Both the position numbers and the translations under genes were made by a program. A stretch of 48,513 bases of DNA from an uncultured Bacteroidales bacterium. GTDB lineage: Bacteria; Bacteroidota; Bacteroidia; Bacteroidales; Bacteroidaceae. Below, piece after piece: positions 1 to 8,413 of this stretch. The stretch spans positions 1-48,513 of the forward strand of contig CALEFD010000093.1 in the NCBI GenBank assembly GCA_937876995.1, written 5' to 3'. Each line of letters starts with the position of its first letter. Within the stretch, counting starts at the first letter, position 1. Under the pieces are notes generated by a model. That model ran no database searches, was not told the DNA's origin, and worked only from the letters and a program-made list of their open reading frames with translations.

Positions 1-768
1 ACGCAATCTTTCAAGTTTAAGATCTACTTTATTACCAACCATATAGTTAGTCAATTCTCTTTCATCAGTTTCTTTGGTATTTAGTGTTCCAATATATTCC
101 CCTTTTCTTAGAATTGAAACACGGTCAGATATACTTAAAACTTCGTTTAATTTATGAGTGATAATAATAATTGATTTATTATCTTCTCTCATTTTGCTGA
201 TAATATTAAATAGTTTATCAATTTCTTGTGGAGTTAAAACAGCTGTAGGTTCATCAAAAATGATAATATCAGCATTTCGGTACAAAACTTTTAGGATTTC
301 AACCCGTTGCTGCATACCAACTGTAATATCTTGTTTCTCAGAAACAGACATGTTATGAATCTTTTTCTTTAAATCAATCTTAAATCCATATTTTTCAGCA
401 ATCCCAGAAGCTTTATCCAAAGCTTCTTTTAAACTCACTTTTTCTTTTAATCCTAAAATAATATTTTCAATAGCAGTAAAAGTATCAACTAACTTAAAGT
501 GTTGATGTACCATCCCAGTACCATATTCAAATGCATCTTTAGGAGAATGGATTTTAGCTAGTTTAGAATTAATATAAATTTCACCTTCATCAGGAGTATA
601 AATACCAGATAAAACATTCATTAGTGTTGTTTTACCACTACCATTTTCTCCTAGGATAGATAAAATTTCTCCTTTATATAAATTGATATTAACATTTTTA
701 TTAGCATATACCCCTTTAAAATGTTTACATATATTACGAAGTTCTAATTTTATTTCTTTATTTTCCAT
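1..768 (-). CDS. ABC transporter ATP-binding protein, nucleoside/simple-sugar type (partial)
   Basis: This is the ATPase of an importer that works with a BMP-family binding protein (nucleoside or simple-sugar type, YufO/RbsA-like). The frame is open from ATG at 768 to the window edge, giving 256 codons. Visible motifs are the Walker A GENGSGKTT (about residues 40-48), the Q-loop VHQHFKL, the signature VSEKQ..VGMQQRVEI, the Walker B IIIFDEPTA and the switch histidine in IIITHKLNE. Family members carry two ATPase halves in about 500 residues, so the second half lies outside the window. A strong AGGAG ribosome site sits about 9 bases before the start, which is normal in Firmicutes and unusual in Bacteroidetes. 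It follows the binding-protein gene on the same strand across a hairpin. The sequence is very AT-rich and unlike the rest of the window. Confidence 0.9.
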   Translation of the reverse strand, partial: MENKEIKLELRNICKHFKGVYANKNVNINLYKGEILSILGENGSGKTTLMNVLSGIYTPDEGEIYINSKLAKIHSPKDAFEYGTGMVHQHFKLVDTFTAIENIILGLKEKVSLKEALDKASGIAEKYGFKIDLKKKIHNMSVSEKQDITVGMQQRVEILKVLYRNADIIIFDEPTAVLTPQEIDKLFNIISKMREDNKSIIIITHKLNEVLSISDRVSILRKGEYIGTLNTKETDERELTNYMVGNKVDLKLERLR

Positions 769-800
769 AGTATAACTCCTATAACAACTATTTATAAATT

Positions 801-838
801 AATAAAGGCAAAATATAAATTCTGCCTTTATTATTTAA
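801..838 (-). terminator. Intergenic hairpin between binding protein and ATPase genes
   Basis: A perfect 10-bp stem (801-810 with 823-832) with a 12-base loop lies between the stop of the binding-protein gene and the start of the ATPase gene. Such hairpins commonly protect the abundant binding-protein mRNA and reduce read-through into the transporter genes. The downstream U-tract is weak, so partial termination or 3'-end stabilisation is more likely than full termination. Confidence 0.6.
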
Positions 839-849
839 TCGATTTATAA

Positions 850-1407
850 CTATTTATTTAATTCAGTAATTCCGTCAATTCTTAAATCGAAATATGGAGC
901 AGAACGATATTCTGATTCGTGGAAATATCCATTACTAATAACTTCAGTTTCTCCTTTGAAATCACCGAAATCATCAACATCTGCAAGATAGCTTGTTAAT
1001 GTTTGTCCACCAACTGTGAAGTTAGCAGTATCAAATACATGAACTGTACCAGCTTTTAAATCAGCCATAGCTTTGTCTAAAGCTTCTTGAGTTCCAGCAG
1101 CAACATTTTTACCTAATGCATCAACTTTAACTGATCCAGTAACTAAAGTACCTGTATAGTCTTTTGCAGTTACAGCTTTACCTTCCATTTTTGCTTTAAT
1201 CATTTCTACATAATATGGAGTCCAGTCAATTTTACTTGCAACTAAGTAAGTTTCAGGACATTTAGCAGCAGTTGATCCGTTGTATGCAACGTTAGGAACA
1301 CCAGCAGCTTCACAAGCTTCAGGAGCACCATAAGAGTCAGCATGTTGGCTGATTAATACACAACCATCATTTTGCATTAAAGCTTCTGCAGCAGATTTTT
1401 CTTTTGA
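850..1407 (-). CDS. BMP-family (PnrA/Med-like) substrate-binding protein, C-terminal part
   Basis: This is the C-terminal third to half of a periplasmic-binding lipoprotein of the BMP/PnrA family, the ligand receptor of a nucleoside-type ABC importer. Family features are the frame KEKSAAEALMQNDGC, then LISQHADSYGAPEAC, the SKIDWTPYYVEMI segment and the closing ISNGYFHESEY region. The ATG at 1377 is internal: homology continues upstream (KEKSAAEALM) to about 1400, and an in-frame TGA stands at 1420-1422. The N-terminal half and signal peptide are therefore missing, and the gene is broken where the sequence changes to Bacteroidales DNA. It pairs with the ATPase gene at 1-768. I infer an assembly join rather than a natural truncation. 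Confidence 0.82.
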   Translation of the reverse strand, partial: SKEKSAAEALMQNDGCVLISQHADSYGAPEACEAAGVPNVAYNGSTAAKCPETYLVASKIDWTPYYVEMIKAKMEGKAVTAKDYTGTLVTGSVKVDALGKNVAAGTQEALDKAMADLKAGTVHVFDTANFTVGGQTLTSYLADVDDFGDFKGETEVISNGYFHESEYRSAPYFDLRIDGITELNK

Positions 1408-1426
1408 TATTTTATTAGGTCATTCA

Positions 1427-1690
1427 TCATCTGATGTGAAAAAATTTAATTTTATTGTAATATTCATTCATGAGATAAAGCCATTTCTCGTCTCTATCTA
1501 TATGACATTTGTATTTTTTACCGCAAACTTTTACTTCCACATCTGTTGCGGTTGTATTTCTTAGCTGTGCAATAATATAATTTATACTTCTTTTGCATAA
1601 AACTCTATTGCACTCCACATAAGCCTTATGCACGAACTCAAAGTCGTGTGCTTTTTCCTTATAAACGATTTCTTGTGTCATATCTGTCAT
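1427..1690 (-). CDS. Hypothetical protein, phage-early-like
   Basis: An 87-residue protein I do not recognise. It starts MTDMTQEIV, has a central KRSINYIIAQL helix, then a short basic stretch KVCGKKYKCHIDRDEKWLYLMNEYY. No signal peptide or membrane segment is visible. Its start overlaps the end of the upstream helix-turn-helix gene by 32 bases, so the two are translationally linked and belong to one short leftward transcript opposite a repressor-like gene. The position suggests an early gene of a prophage or related element. The downstream part of that element is cut off at the foreign junction near 1.4 kb. The function is unknown. Confidence 0.5.
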   Translation of the reverse strand: MTDMTQEIVYKEKAHDFEFVHKAYVECNRVLCKRSINYIIAQLRNTTATDVEVKVCGKKYKCHIDRDEKWLYLMNEYYNKIKFFHIR

Positions 1691-1871
1691 ACGTCCTCCG
1701 AAAACGTTTTACTTCTGCGCCTGTCGCAACATACTGCAGTTTGGCGGTAGAAATAATGCGCCCCTGCTTGAAGTATCTGCTTATGGTGCTTACATTTACA
1801 CCTAATACCTTTGCAATTTGACTTGTACTAAGTCTTGCTGTATCCGAAATTTTTGGCTCTTCCGTAACCAT
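1659..1871 (-). CDS. Small helix-turn-helix DNA-binding protein (Ner/excisionase-like position)
   Basis: A protein of about 70 residues with a clear helix-turn-helix: LSTSQIAKVLGVNVSTISRYF, followed by the wing-like KQGRIISTAKLQYVATGAEV and a basic tail FRRTYDRYDTRNRL. I chose the ATG at 1871 (MVTEEPKISD) because a good promoter -7 box lies at 1933-1940. That would put upstream ATGs (1922, 1952) at or before the transcript start. It is the first gene of a leftward transcript divergent from the repressor-like gene at 2018. This arrangement resembles the early control region of transposable or temperate phages. Its target is unknown. Confidence 0.55.
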   Translation of the reverse strand: MVTEEPKISDTARLSTSQIAKVLGVNVSTISRYFKQGRIISTAKLQYVATGAEVKRFRRTYDRYDTRNRL

Positions 1872-1932
1872 AATTGTATTTTTTTTGTATATTTGTTTAG
1901 ACACCTTTAAGTGTGTATGCATTTCTTTTCTG

Positions 1933-1964
1933 CAAATGTATGAGTTAATCATGCAATATGCAAG
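1933..1964 (-). promoter_or_regulatory. Leftward promoter with TTGCAT repeats, divergent switch region
   Basis: On the minus strand, CTTG (1961-1964), 20 bases and TACATTTG (1933-1940) match the Bacteroidetes promoter. The spacer contains the direct repeat TTGCATATTGCAT, a possible operator for one of the two flanking DNA-binding proteins. Confidence 0.5.
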
Positions 1965-2017
1965 GGGGATTTTGATTTTTTTTAGTGTTAAGTATTAATT
2001 TTAAAACATTCTAAATT

Positions 2018-2374
2018 ATGCCACAGTTAGAAATGGCTCCGATAGGGGAGCGACTACATGCCATTGCAAAGTCACGCAATTTGTCTCTTCGCGAGATGTG
2101 TCGTTTGTTAGATAAGCATTCTGTATATATACATCAGCTCAAGAGTACACCAGATGAGAAGACGTTGAAGATTATAATGGAAAACTTCCCAGAGGTATCT
2201 CTTAAGTGGTTATGTACAGGTCTTGGAGATATGCACGATGATTTAGAAGAAGAATCAAGAGGAGAATATGTAAGAGAAATAGAGTCTTTGAAAAAAGAGA
2301 ATGAACTACTCCGTGAAGATTTAAGACGTAAGGATAAACAAGTCGCAAAACTTTTAGAATTACTTACTCAGTAA
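2018..2374 (+). CDS. XRE-type repressor-like regulator with C-terminal coiled coil
   Basis: A 118-residue DNA-binding protein. Residues 8-40 (IGERLHAIAKSRNLSLREMC...) form an XRE-like helix-turn-helix. The segment FPEVSLKWLCTGLGDMHDD is the linker typical of CI-like regulators in Bacteroidetes mobile elements (P.VS..WLL.G.G.M). Residues about 75-118 are a strongly charged heptad coiled coil (IESLKKENELLREDLRRKDKQVAKLLELL), so it probably dimerises or oligomerises. It is divergent from the small helix-turn-helix gene, with a 146-base control region between them. It is probably the maintenance repressor of a phage-like element. No integrase, transposase or structural gene is visible in the window. 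Confidence 0.68.
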   Translation: MPQLEMAPIGERLHAIAKSRNLSLREMCRLLDKHSVYIHQLKSTPDEKTLKIIMENFPEVSLKWLCTGLGDMHDDLEEESRGEYVREIESLKKENELLREDLRRKDKQVAKLLELLTQ

Positions 2375-2557
2375 GTTTCCCATGCAAATTCCGTGCAAAG
2401 TGATTTTTAACTTTTTGTAAGTATCTAAAATAAAGAGAGTTAGAATGAAATGTGATTTAGATTAACTCTAAATTGCATTTTGTATCTGATTTTGTAAAGT
2501 CTAGATAGCAGAAATGGATAAATAATTGTATTTTTGCAAGGACGAAAGGAAAACAAG

Positions 2558-3721
2558 ATGCAGACGCTTTTTAAGTTACATAATGACATGTTGTCAAATT
2601 TGACACCTTGGGTAAAGAGGGGTTTGATGGACGATATAGATTGGTCGGCGCGTCTGATAGGTATTAAGGGGGCACGAGGCATAGGGAAGACAACATTTTT
2701 GCTAAATTATGCAAAGAAAATTTCGTCGGAGCAGAAGTGTTTGTATGTAGACCTCAATGACTTCTATTTTTCTACGCATACTATTATTTCGTTAGCTGAT
2801 GACTTTCGTAAGTTGGGAGGTCGCACATTGTTGTTGGATCAGGTGTATAAATATCCTGCGTGGTCTGATGAGTTGCGCTATTGTTATGACAATTATCCTG
2901 ACTTGCATATAGTATTTACGGGTTCGCCTGTCATGCGTTTGAAGGAGGCAAATCCTGAGTTGTCGGGTAAGGTTCAGGTGTATAGTTTGGAGGGTTTTTC
3001 GTTTCGTGAGTATCTCAATCACATGACGGGAATGAATTTTCCGAAGTATTCGCTTGAAGAGATAATAGCTAATCATGTAGCAATAAGTACTGATATAGTA
3101 TCAAAGGTTAAACCGTTGGCGTATTTCAGTGATTATTTGCATCATGGTTTTTATCCATACTTTTTAGATGAGAAGAACGTCTTTGTTGCGCTTATCAAGA
3201 CTATCAACTTGGTATTGGAGATAGAGATAAGCTATTTGCAACAGATAGAGCACAAGTGTATACCTAAGTTGCGTAAACTCTTGTATCTCATTGCGCGTTC
3301 AGCACCATTTCAGCCTAATGTGAGTAAGTTGTCGACAGAGATAGACACCTCGCGAGCGACGGTGATGAACTATATGGTCTATCTCAAGCAGGCGCGACTT
3401 ATACATTTGCTGTATCAAGATGGGGATAGTAATCAGAAGAAACCGGCTCATATATATATGCAAAACCCTAATCTCATGTATTTGTGTAATTACGGAGGGG
3501 TAGAGCGAGAGGTGCTATATAAGACATTTTTCTTTAATCAGTTGGGTTATAAGAATAGTGTCACACGAGCAGCGATAGGTGAGTTCTGTGTCAATGGAAG
3601 TCATTGTTTTGTAGTTGGACATCAGAAGAAGATAAAAGATGATGTCTACGTAGCAAAAGATATGATAGAAGTTGGGGAAGGGAAGGTGATACCGTTATGG
3701 TTGTTAGGTTTCTTATATTAA
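2558..3721 (+). CDS. AAA_14-type ATPase with C-terminal winged helix and nuclease-like region
   Basis: A 387-residue ATP-binding protein of the AAA_14/DUF4143 type common in Bacteroidetes. Walker A is GARGIGKT (residues 38-45) and sensor 1 is VFTGSP (about 122-127). The Walker B reads LLLDQV with Gln95 where the family normally has Glu; that change usually blocks ATP hydrolysis. The middle carries a predicted winged helix (SKLSTEIDTSRATVMNYMVYLKQ). The end (GEFCVNGSHCFVVG...IEVGEGKVIPLWLLGFLY) matches the DUF4143 tail. Start: the ATG at 2558 lies 21 bases after a -7 box TATTTTTG at 2529-2536, so an upstream ATG at 2534 would fall inside the promoter. The cellular role of this family is not established; members are frequent near mobile DNA. 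Glu codons are mainly GAG, as in the first half of nifJ. Confidence 0.83.
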   Translation: MQTLFKLHNDMLSNLTPWVKRGLMDDIDWSARLIGIKGARGIGKTTFLLNYAKKISSEQKCLYVDLNDFYFSTHTIISLADDFRKLGGRTLLLDQVYKYPAWSDELRYCYDNYPDLHIVFTGSPVMRLKEANPELSGKVQVYSLEGFSFREYLNHMTGMNFPKYSLEEIIANHVAISTDIVSKVKPLAYFSDYLHHGFYPYFLDEKNVFVALIKTINLVLEIEISYLQQIEHKCIPKLRKLLYLIARSAPFQPNVSKLSTEIDTSRATVMNYMVYLKQARLIHLLYQDGDSNQKKPAHIYMQNPNLMYLCNYGGVEREVLYKTFFFNQLGYKNSVTRAAIGEFCVNGSHCFVVGHQKKIKDDVYVAKDMIEVGEGKVIPLWLLGFLY

Positions 3722-3812
3722 AGCGAACAAAAGAGTTCTGGCTTGCGTAGACTTATGCGGTTAAGAACAAGAATAATAGGTATAATTAATAATTATTGTT
3801 AGTGTTATAAAG

Positions 3813-6800
3813 ATGGCAAAACAAAAGAAATTCATCACATGTGATGGTAATCAGGCAGCGGCACATATCTCGTATATGTTCTCTGAAGTAGCTGCTATTT
3901 ACCCAATCACACCATCGTCAACAATGGCAGAATATGTTGACGAATGGGCAGCACAGGGACGTAAGAATATCTTTGGCGAGACAGTTCTCGTAGAGGAGAT
4001 GCAGTCAGAGGCAGGTGCAGCAGGTGCTGTTCATGGTTCGCTTCAGGCTGGTGCTCTTACATCAACTTATACTGCGTCACAGGGTCTTCTTCTTATGATC
4101 CCAAATATGTACAAGATAGCAGGTGAGTTGCTTCCATGTGTATTCCATGTATCAGCACGTACTATAGCATCACACTCTCTATGTATCTTCGGTGACCACC
4201 AGGACGTTATGGCATGTCGTCAGACAGGCTTTGCTATGTTGGCAGAGGGTTCAGTACAGGAGGTAATGGATTTGGCGGGTGTTGCACACCTTTCAACAAT
4301 CAAGACACGTGTGCCATTCCTTAACTTCTTTGATGGTTTCCGTACATCACATGAGATACAGAAGATAGAGATGCTTGAGAACGAAGACCTTGCTCCTTTG
4401 GTAGATCAGCAGGCTCTTGCAGAGTTCCGTAGCCGTGCCCTCACACCAGAGCATCCTGAGGCACGTGGTATGGCAGAGAACCCAGATACGTTCTTTACAC
4501 ATCGTGAGTCATGTAATCCTTATTACGACAATGTTCCAGCTGTTGTAGAGGAGTATATGAATAAGATATCAGAGATTACAGGTCGTAAGTATGGTTTGTT
4601 TGATTACTATGGTGCTGCTGATGCAGAGCGTGTAATCATCGCTATGGGTTCTGTTACAGAGTGTATACGTGAGACTATCGACTATCTTGCTGCAAAGGGT
4701 GAGAAGGTAGGTCTTGTAGCAGTACACCTCTATCGTCCATTCTCTGCTAAGCATTTCCTTGCTGCAGTACCTAAGTCAGCTAAGATTGTGACTGTACTTG
4801 ACAGAACTAAGGAGCCAGGAGCAAATGGTGAGCCATTGTTCCTCGATGTTAAGGAGTGTTTCTATGCTGAGGCTAACGCACCTAAGATTATTGGTGGACG
4901 TTATGGTCTTGGTTCAAAGGATACTACACCTGCACAGATTCTCGCAGTATATGAGAATATGGCACTTCCACAGCCAAAGGATCATTTCACTCTCGGCATA
5001 GTAGATGACGTTACATTTACATCACTCCCTCCAAAAGAGGAAGTAGCAGTAGGTGGCGCAGGTATGTTTGAGGCTAAGTTCTTCGGACTTGGTGCAGATG
5101 GTACTGTAGGTGCTAACAAGAACTCAATCAAGATTATCGGTGAGACAACAGACAAGCGTTGTCAGGCTTATTTCTCATACGACTCTAAGAAGTCAGGCGG
5201 TTTCACATGTTCACACCTTCGTTTTGGTGATGAGCCTATCCGTTCTACATACTTGGTGAACACACCTAACTTCGTAGCTTGTCACGTTCAGGCATATCTC
5301 AATATGTATGATGTGACACGTGGTCTTCAGAAGAATGGTACATTCCTTTTGAATACTATTTGGGAGGGTGAAGAGCTTGCTGCTAATCTTCCAAATAAGG
5401 TAAAGGCATATTTCGCTAAGAACAATATCACTGTTTACTATATCAATGCAACAAAGATAGCACAGGAGATAGGTCTTGGTAATCGTACTAACACTATCCT
5501 TCAGTCAGCATTCTTCCGTATTACAGGTGTTATTCCTGTAGATATGGCAGTAGAGCAGATGAAGAAGTTCATCGTTAAGTCATACGGTAAGAAGGGTGAA
5601 GATGTTGTAAACAAGAACTATGCTGCTGTTGACAGAGGCGGTGAATATAAGGAATTGGTTGTAGATGCAGCTTGGGCTAATTTGGAAATCCCTGCAGTTG
5701 CAGCAAATAACGATCCTGAATTTATAAATAATGTAGTTCGTCCTATCAATGCTCAGAACGGTGACTTGCTTCCTGTATCTGCATTCAAAGATAGCATTGA
5801 TGGTACATGGCCACAGGGTACAGCCGCTTACGAAAAACGTGGTGTAAGTGCATTCGTTCCAGTATGGGATGCATCAAAATGTATCCAGTGTAACAAGTGT
5901 GCATACGTTTGTCCTCACGCTTGTATCCGTCCTATCGTTATGGACGATGCAGAGGCTGCAGGTCTGAACGCAGAGATGATAGAAATGAAAGCTCCTGCAG
6001 CTATGAAGGGAATGAAGTTCCGTATTCAGGTAGGTGTTATGGACTGTCTTGGTTGCGGTAACTGTGTGGATGTATGTCCTGGTAATCCAAAACTTGGAGG
6101 TTCTGCTCTTTCTATGGTTCCATTCGAAGGTCAGGAGGCCGAAGCTGCTAATTGGGAATATTGTGTTAAGAATGTCAAGAGCAAGCAGGATCTTGTAGAT
6201 ATCAAATCAAATCCAAAGAATTCACAGTTTGCTACTCCATTGTTTGAATTCTCAGGCGCTTGCTCAGGTTGTGGTGAAACACCATACGTTAAGCTGATTT
6301 CACAGTTGTTTGGTGACCGTCAGATGGTATCTAACGCTACAGGTTGTTCATCAATCTATTCAGGTTCAATTCCATCAACTCCATATACTACAAATGAAAA
6401 GGGTCAGGGTCCTGCATGGGCAAACTCACTCTTTGAAGATTTCTGCGAATATGGTATGGGTATGGAACTTGCTAACAAGAAGATGCGTATGCGTATCCAG
6501 ACTCTGCTTGAAACTGCTGTTGCTGACGATGCAACACCTGCAGAATTCAAGGAGGCTGCTCAGGAATGGTTGGCTGGTAAGAACGATGCTGATGCAAGCA
6601 AGGCTGCAACAGCAAAACTTATCCCAATGATTGAAAATGGTGCTGCTAACGGTTGTCCTGTATGTGAACAGCTGAATGGTCTTACACAGTATCTTGTAAA
6701 ACGTTCACAGTGGATAATTGGTGGTGACGGTGCTTCTTACGATATAGGTTATGGTGGTCTTGACCACGTTATAGCTTCAGGCGAAGATGTAAATATCTTG

Positions 6801-7358
6801 GTACTTGATACTGAAGTTTATTCAAATACCGGTGGACAGTCTTCAAAGGCTACTCCGTTAGGCGCTATTGCTAAGTTCGCTGCTTCAGGTAAGCGTGTAC
6901 GTAAAAAAGACCTTGGTATGATAGCTACTACCTATGGTTATGTTTACGTTGCACAGATAGCTATGGGTGCCGATCAGGCTCAGTGCTTGAAGGCTATCCG
7001 CGAAGCTGAAGCTTATCCTGGTCCATCACTTGTAATTGCATACGCTCCTTGTATCAACCACGGTTTGAAGAAGGGTATGGGTAAGGCACAGGCCGAAGAG
7101 GCTGCTGCAGTAGAGTGTGGTTACTGGCACTTGTGGCGTTACAACCCGGCTTTGGAAGAAGAGGGTAAAAATCCATTCGTTCTTGATTCAAAAGAACCAC
7201 AGTGGGATAAGTTCCAGGACTTCTTGAAGGGTGAAGTACGTTATGCATCAGTTATGAAGCAGTATCCTGAAGAGGCTCAGCAGTTGTTTGATGCTGCTCA
7301 GGAAATGGCACAGAAACGCTATTCATCATACATCCGTATGTCAAAAATGGAGTGGTAA
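3813..7358 (+). CDS. nifJ: Pyruvate:ferredoxin (flavodoxin) oxidoreductase
   Basis: This single-chain enzyme oxidises pyruvate with CoA to acetyl-CoA and CO2 and passes electrons to ferredoxin or flavodoxin, a central step of anaerobic glycolysis. The length of 1181 residues is normal. Domain order: N-terminal pyruvate-binding domain with YPITPSSTMAE (about 30-40); domain II; gamma-type domain around 410-620; a ferredoxin insert with two 4Fe-4S motifs (Cys690, 693, 696, 700 and Cys745, 748, 751, 755); then the ThDP domain with the proximal-cluster cysteines in CSGCGETPYV and the ThDP/Mg motif GGDGASYDIGYGG, ending in a long C-terminal arm. A hairpin terminator follows directly, so it is monocistronic. 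Glu codons are 35 GAG to 7 GAA up to about base 5600, then 9 GAG to 31 GAA. The gene therefore looks mosaic although the protein is intact. Confidence 0.98.
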   Translation: MAKQKKFITCDGNQAAAHISYMFSEVAAIYPITPSSTMAEYVDEWAAQGRKNIFGETVLVEEMQSEAGAAGAVHGSLQAGALTSTYTASQGLLLMIPNMYKIAGELLPCVFHVSARTIASHSLCIFGDHQDVMACRQTGFAMLAEGSVQEVMDLAGVAHLSTIKTRVPFLNFFDGFRTSHEIQKIEMLENEDLAPLVDQQALAEFRSRALTPEHPEARGMAENPDTFFTHRESCNPYYDNVPAVVEEYMNKISEITGRKYGLFDYYGAADAERVIIAMGSVTECIRETIDYLAAKGEKVGLVAVHLYRPFSAKHFLAAVPKSAKIVTVLDRTKEPGANGEPLFLDVKECFYAEANAPKIIGGRYGLGSKDTTPAQILAVYENMALPQPKDHFTLGIVDDVTFTSLPPKEEVAVGGAGMFEAKFFGLGADGTVGANKNSIKIIGETTDKRCQAYFSYDSKKSGGFTCSHLRFGDEPIRSTYLVNTPNFVACHVQAYLNMYDVTRGLQKNGTFLLNTIWEGEELAANLPNKVKAYFAKNNITVYYINATKIAQEIGLGNRTNTILQSAFFRITGVIPVDMAVEQMKKFIVKSYGKKGEDVVNKNYAAVDRGGEYKELVVDAAWANLEIPAVAANNDPEFINNVVRPINAQNGDLLPVSAFKDSIDGTWPQGTAAYEKRGVSAFVPVWDASKCIQCNKCAYVCPHACIRPIVMDDAEAAGLNAEMIEMKAPAAMKGMKFRIQVGVMDCLGCGNCVDVCPGNPKLGGSALSMVPFEGQEAEAANWEYCVKNVKSKQDLVDIKSNPKNSQFATPLFEFSGACSGCGETPYVKLISQLFGDRQMVSNATGCSSIYSGSIPSTPYTTNEKGQGPAWANSLFEDFCEYGMGMELANKKMRMRIQTLLETAVADDATPAEFKEAAQEWLAGKNDADASKAATAKLIPMIENGAANGCPVCEQLNGLTQYLVKRSQWIIGGDGASYDIGYGGLDHVIASGEDVNILVLDTEVYSNTGGQSSKATPLGAIAKFAASGKRVRKKDLGMIATTYGYVYVAQIAMGADQAQCLKAIREAEAYPGPSLVIAYAPCINHGLKKGMGKAQAEEAAAVECGYWHLWRYNPALEEEGKNPFVLDSKEPQWDKFQDFLKGEVRYASVMKQYPEEAQQLFDAAQEMAQKRYSSYIRMSKMEW

Positions 7359-7384
7359 TTCACTCTGTTTAGTATAAAATTGAG

Positions 7385-7417
7385 GAGCGTGACAGCAAAT
7401 GTCACGCTCTTTTTTTT
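7385..7417 (+). terminator. Intrinsic terminator of nifJ
   Basis: A perfect 10-bp GC-rich stem GAGCGTGACA (7385-7394) pairs with 7400-7409 across a GCAAA loop and is followed by eight T. It lies 26 bases after the nifJ stop codon. Confidence 0.93.
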
Positions 7418-7561
7418 GTTTTAATACAAGAAGTATGCAGTTTTGCACTTAGAAAAAGTTAAATAATGCTATCTTCAGCATTATTCAGCATATTTTGTAT
7501 ATGTGTCAGTTGTAGATCTATATACATTTGTGTGTTGAATTCACCTTAAAAGAATATTAAA

Positions 7562-8413
7562 ATGAAAAAAGACGTTTTTAGATTGTTTAGACAGGGTTTT
7601 GACTTTAAAAGTGAAACAGGTAGTAAAAATATGCGTAACCCGATTTGCATATTATTAGTTGTACTTATCTGTAGCAGTTGTTCATTTAATTATGAAAATG
7701 AGCAATATTCCTATTATTTGACTAATTTGAAGAATTACGGTCAGATATCGTTGTCAGTCCCCCATAAGCATGTGGAATATGATGATGCTTCGAAATCTGA
7801 TATATTTATGTTCGGTCCTATGTTGCCGGAATTCAGAACCAGCCCTTTTTTTGAAACAGGTCCGGTGCTGAACCTAACAAAAGATTGCAGCGTGGTGCTA
7901 ATGAATGTTTCTAATAATAATCCACTTAAGCCAAGGAGTTTGAATTTATATTCGCAGTATGTTTTACCAACAGCCGATGGTTGGATGTTATGTAATTGCA
8001 AAGTTCCCTGGGCTAATTGGTATATTACCAATACTGGTGGCATAATTTTGTCGGAAGCAGAAAAACAAAAAAACAGTGGTTTTAAAGAACTAACTGAACA
8101 AGAACGTGCAGAACTGCAGGTGCAGGTATCTGAATTAAGGAGCAAATATGAATATTCTATAGAGAATTCAGAACTCAATGAGCTGACAGGTAGCGATAAA
8201 ATCTTTGTTGTGAACATTCCCAACGTAGATTTAATAAGTTGTACTAACGAGACTATTGAAACAGAAATTATAGATAATAGCAAACAGTGTTATGCAGTTG
8301 AGTTTTACAGAACTTCCAGAGCAGTAGGCTTGAAAACCCTATTTTTTATCAAGGGTGATAAAAGTATAGATGATTATATAAAGCTATTTGGCAAATATGT
8401 AAAATTTGAGTAA
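7562..8413 (+). CDS. Hypothetical lipoprotein
   Basis: I do not recognise this protein. The frame from ATG 7562 gives 283 residues. An internal ATG at 7631 begins MRNPICILLVVLICSSC, a textbook lipoprotein signal peptide with the lipobox cysteine at residue 17 of that start. The mature protein would then be membrane-anchored. A -7 box TACATTTG at 7523-7530 allows either start. The 23-residue N-terminal extension MKKDVFRLFRQGFDFKSETG is charged and would leave the signal sequence internal, so the shorter form is at least as likely. The C-terminal part (SELRSKYEYSIENSELNELTG) is helical and polar. The region is AT-rich and Glu is GAA-biased, unlike the segment left of 5.6 kb. Confidence 0.68.
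   Translation: MKKDVFRLFRQGFDFKSETGSKNMRNPICILLVVLICSSCSFNYENEQYSYYLTNLKNYGQISLSVPHKHVEYDDASKSDIFMFGPMLPEFRTSPFFETGPVLNLTKDCSVVLMNVSNNNPLKPRSLNLYSQYVLPTADGWMLCNCKVPWANWYITNTGGIILSEAEKQKNSGFKELTEQERAELQVQVSELRSKYEYSIENSELNELTGSDKIFVVNIPNVDLISCTNETIETEIIDNSKQCYAVEFYRTSRAVGLKTLFFIKGDKSIDDYIKLFGKYVKFE

Noticed and set aside
158..358. Forward open frame of 66 codons in the ABC ATPase region
   Set aside because: It is antisense to the complete ATPase motifs (Walker A, signature, Walker B) read from the minus strand.
7462..7485. Small inverted repeat AATAATGC...GCATTATT as a second nifJ terminator
   Set aside because: It is AT-rich, has no T-run, and a strong terminator already lies just upstream.
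7741..8283. 180-codon minus-strand frame inside the hypothetical lipoprotein gene
   Set aside because: It lies opposite a frame with a signal peptide and promoter, and its Ser/Leu-rich translation is typical of an antisense shadow.
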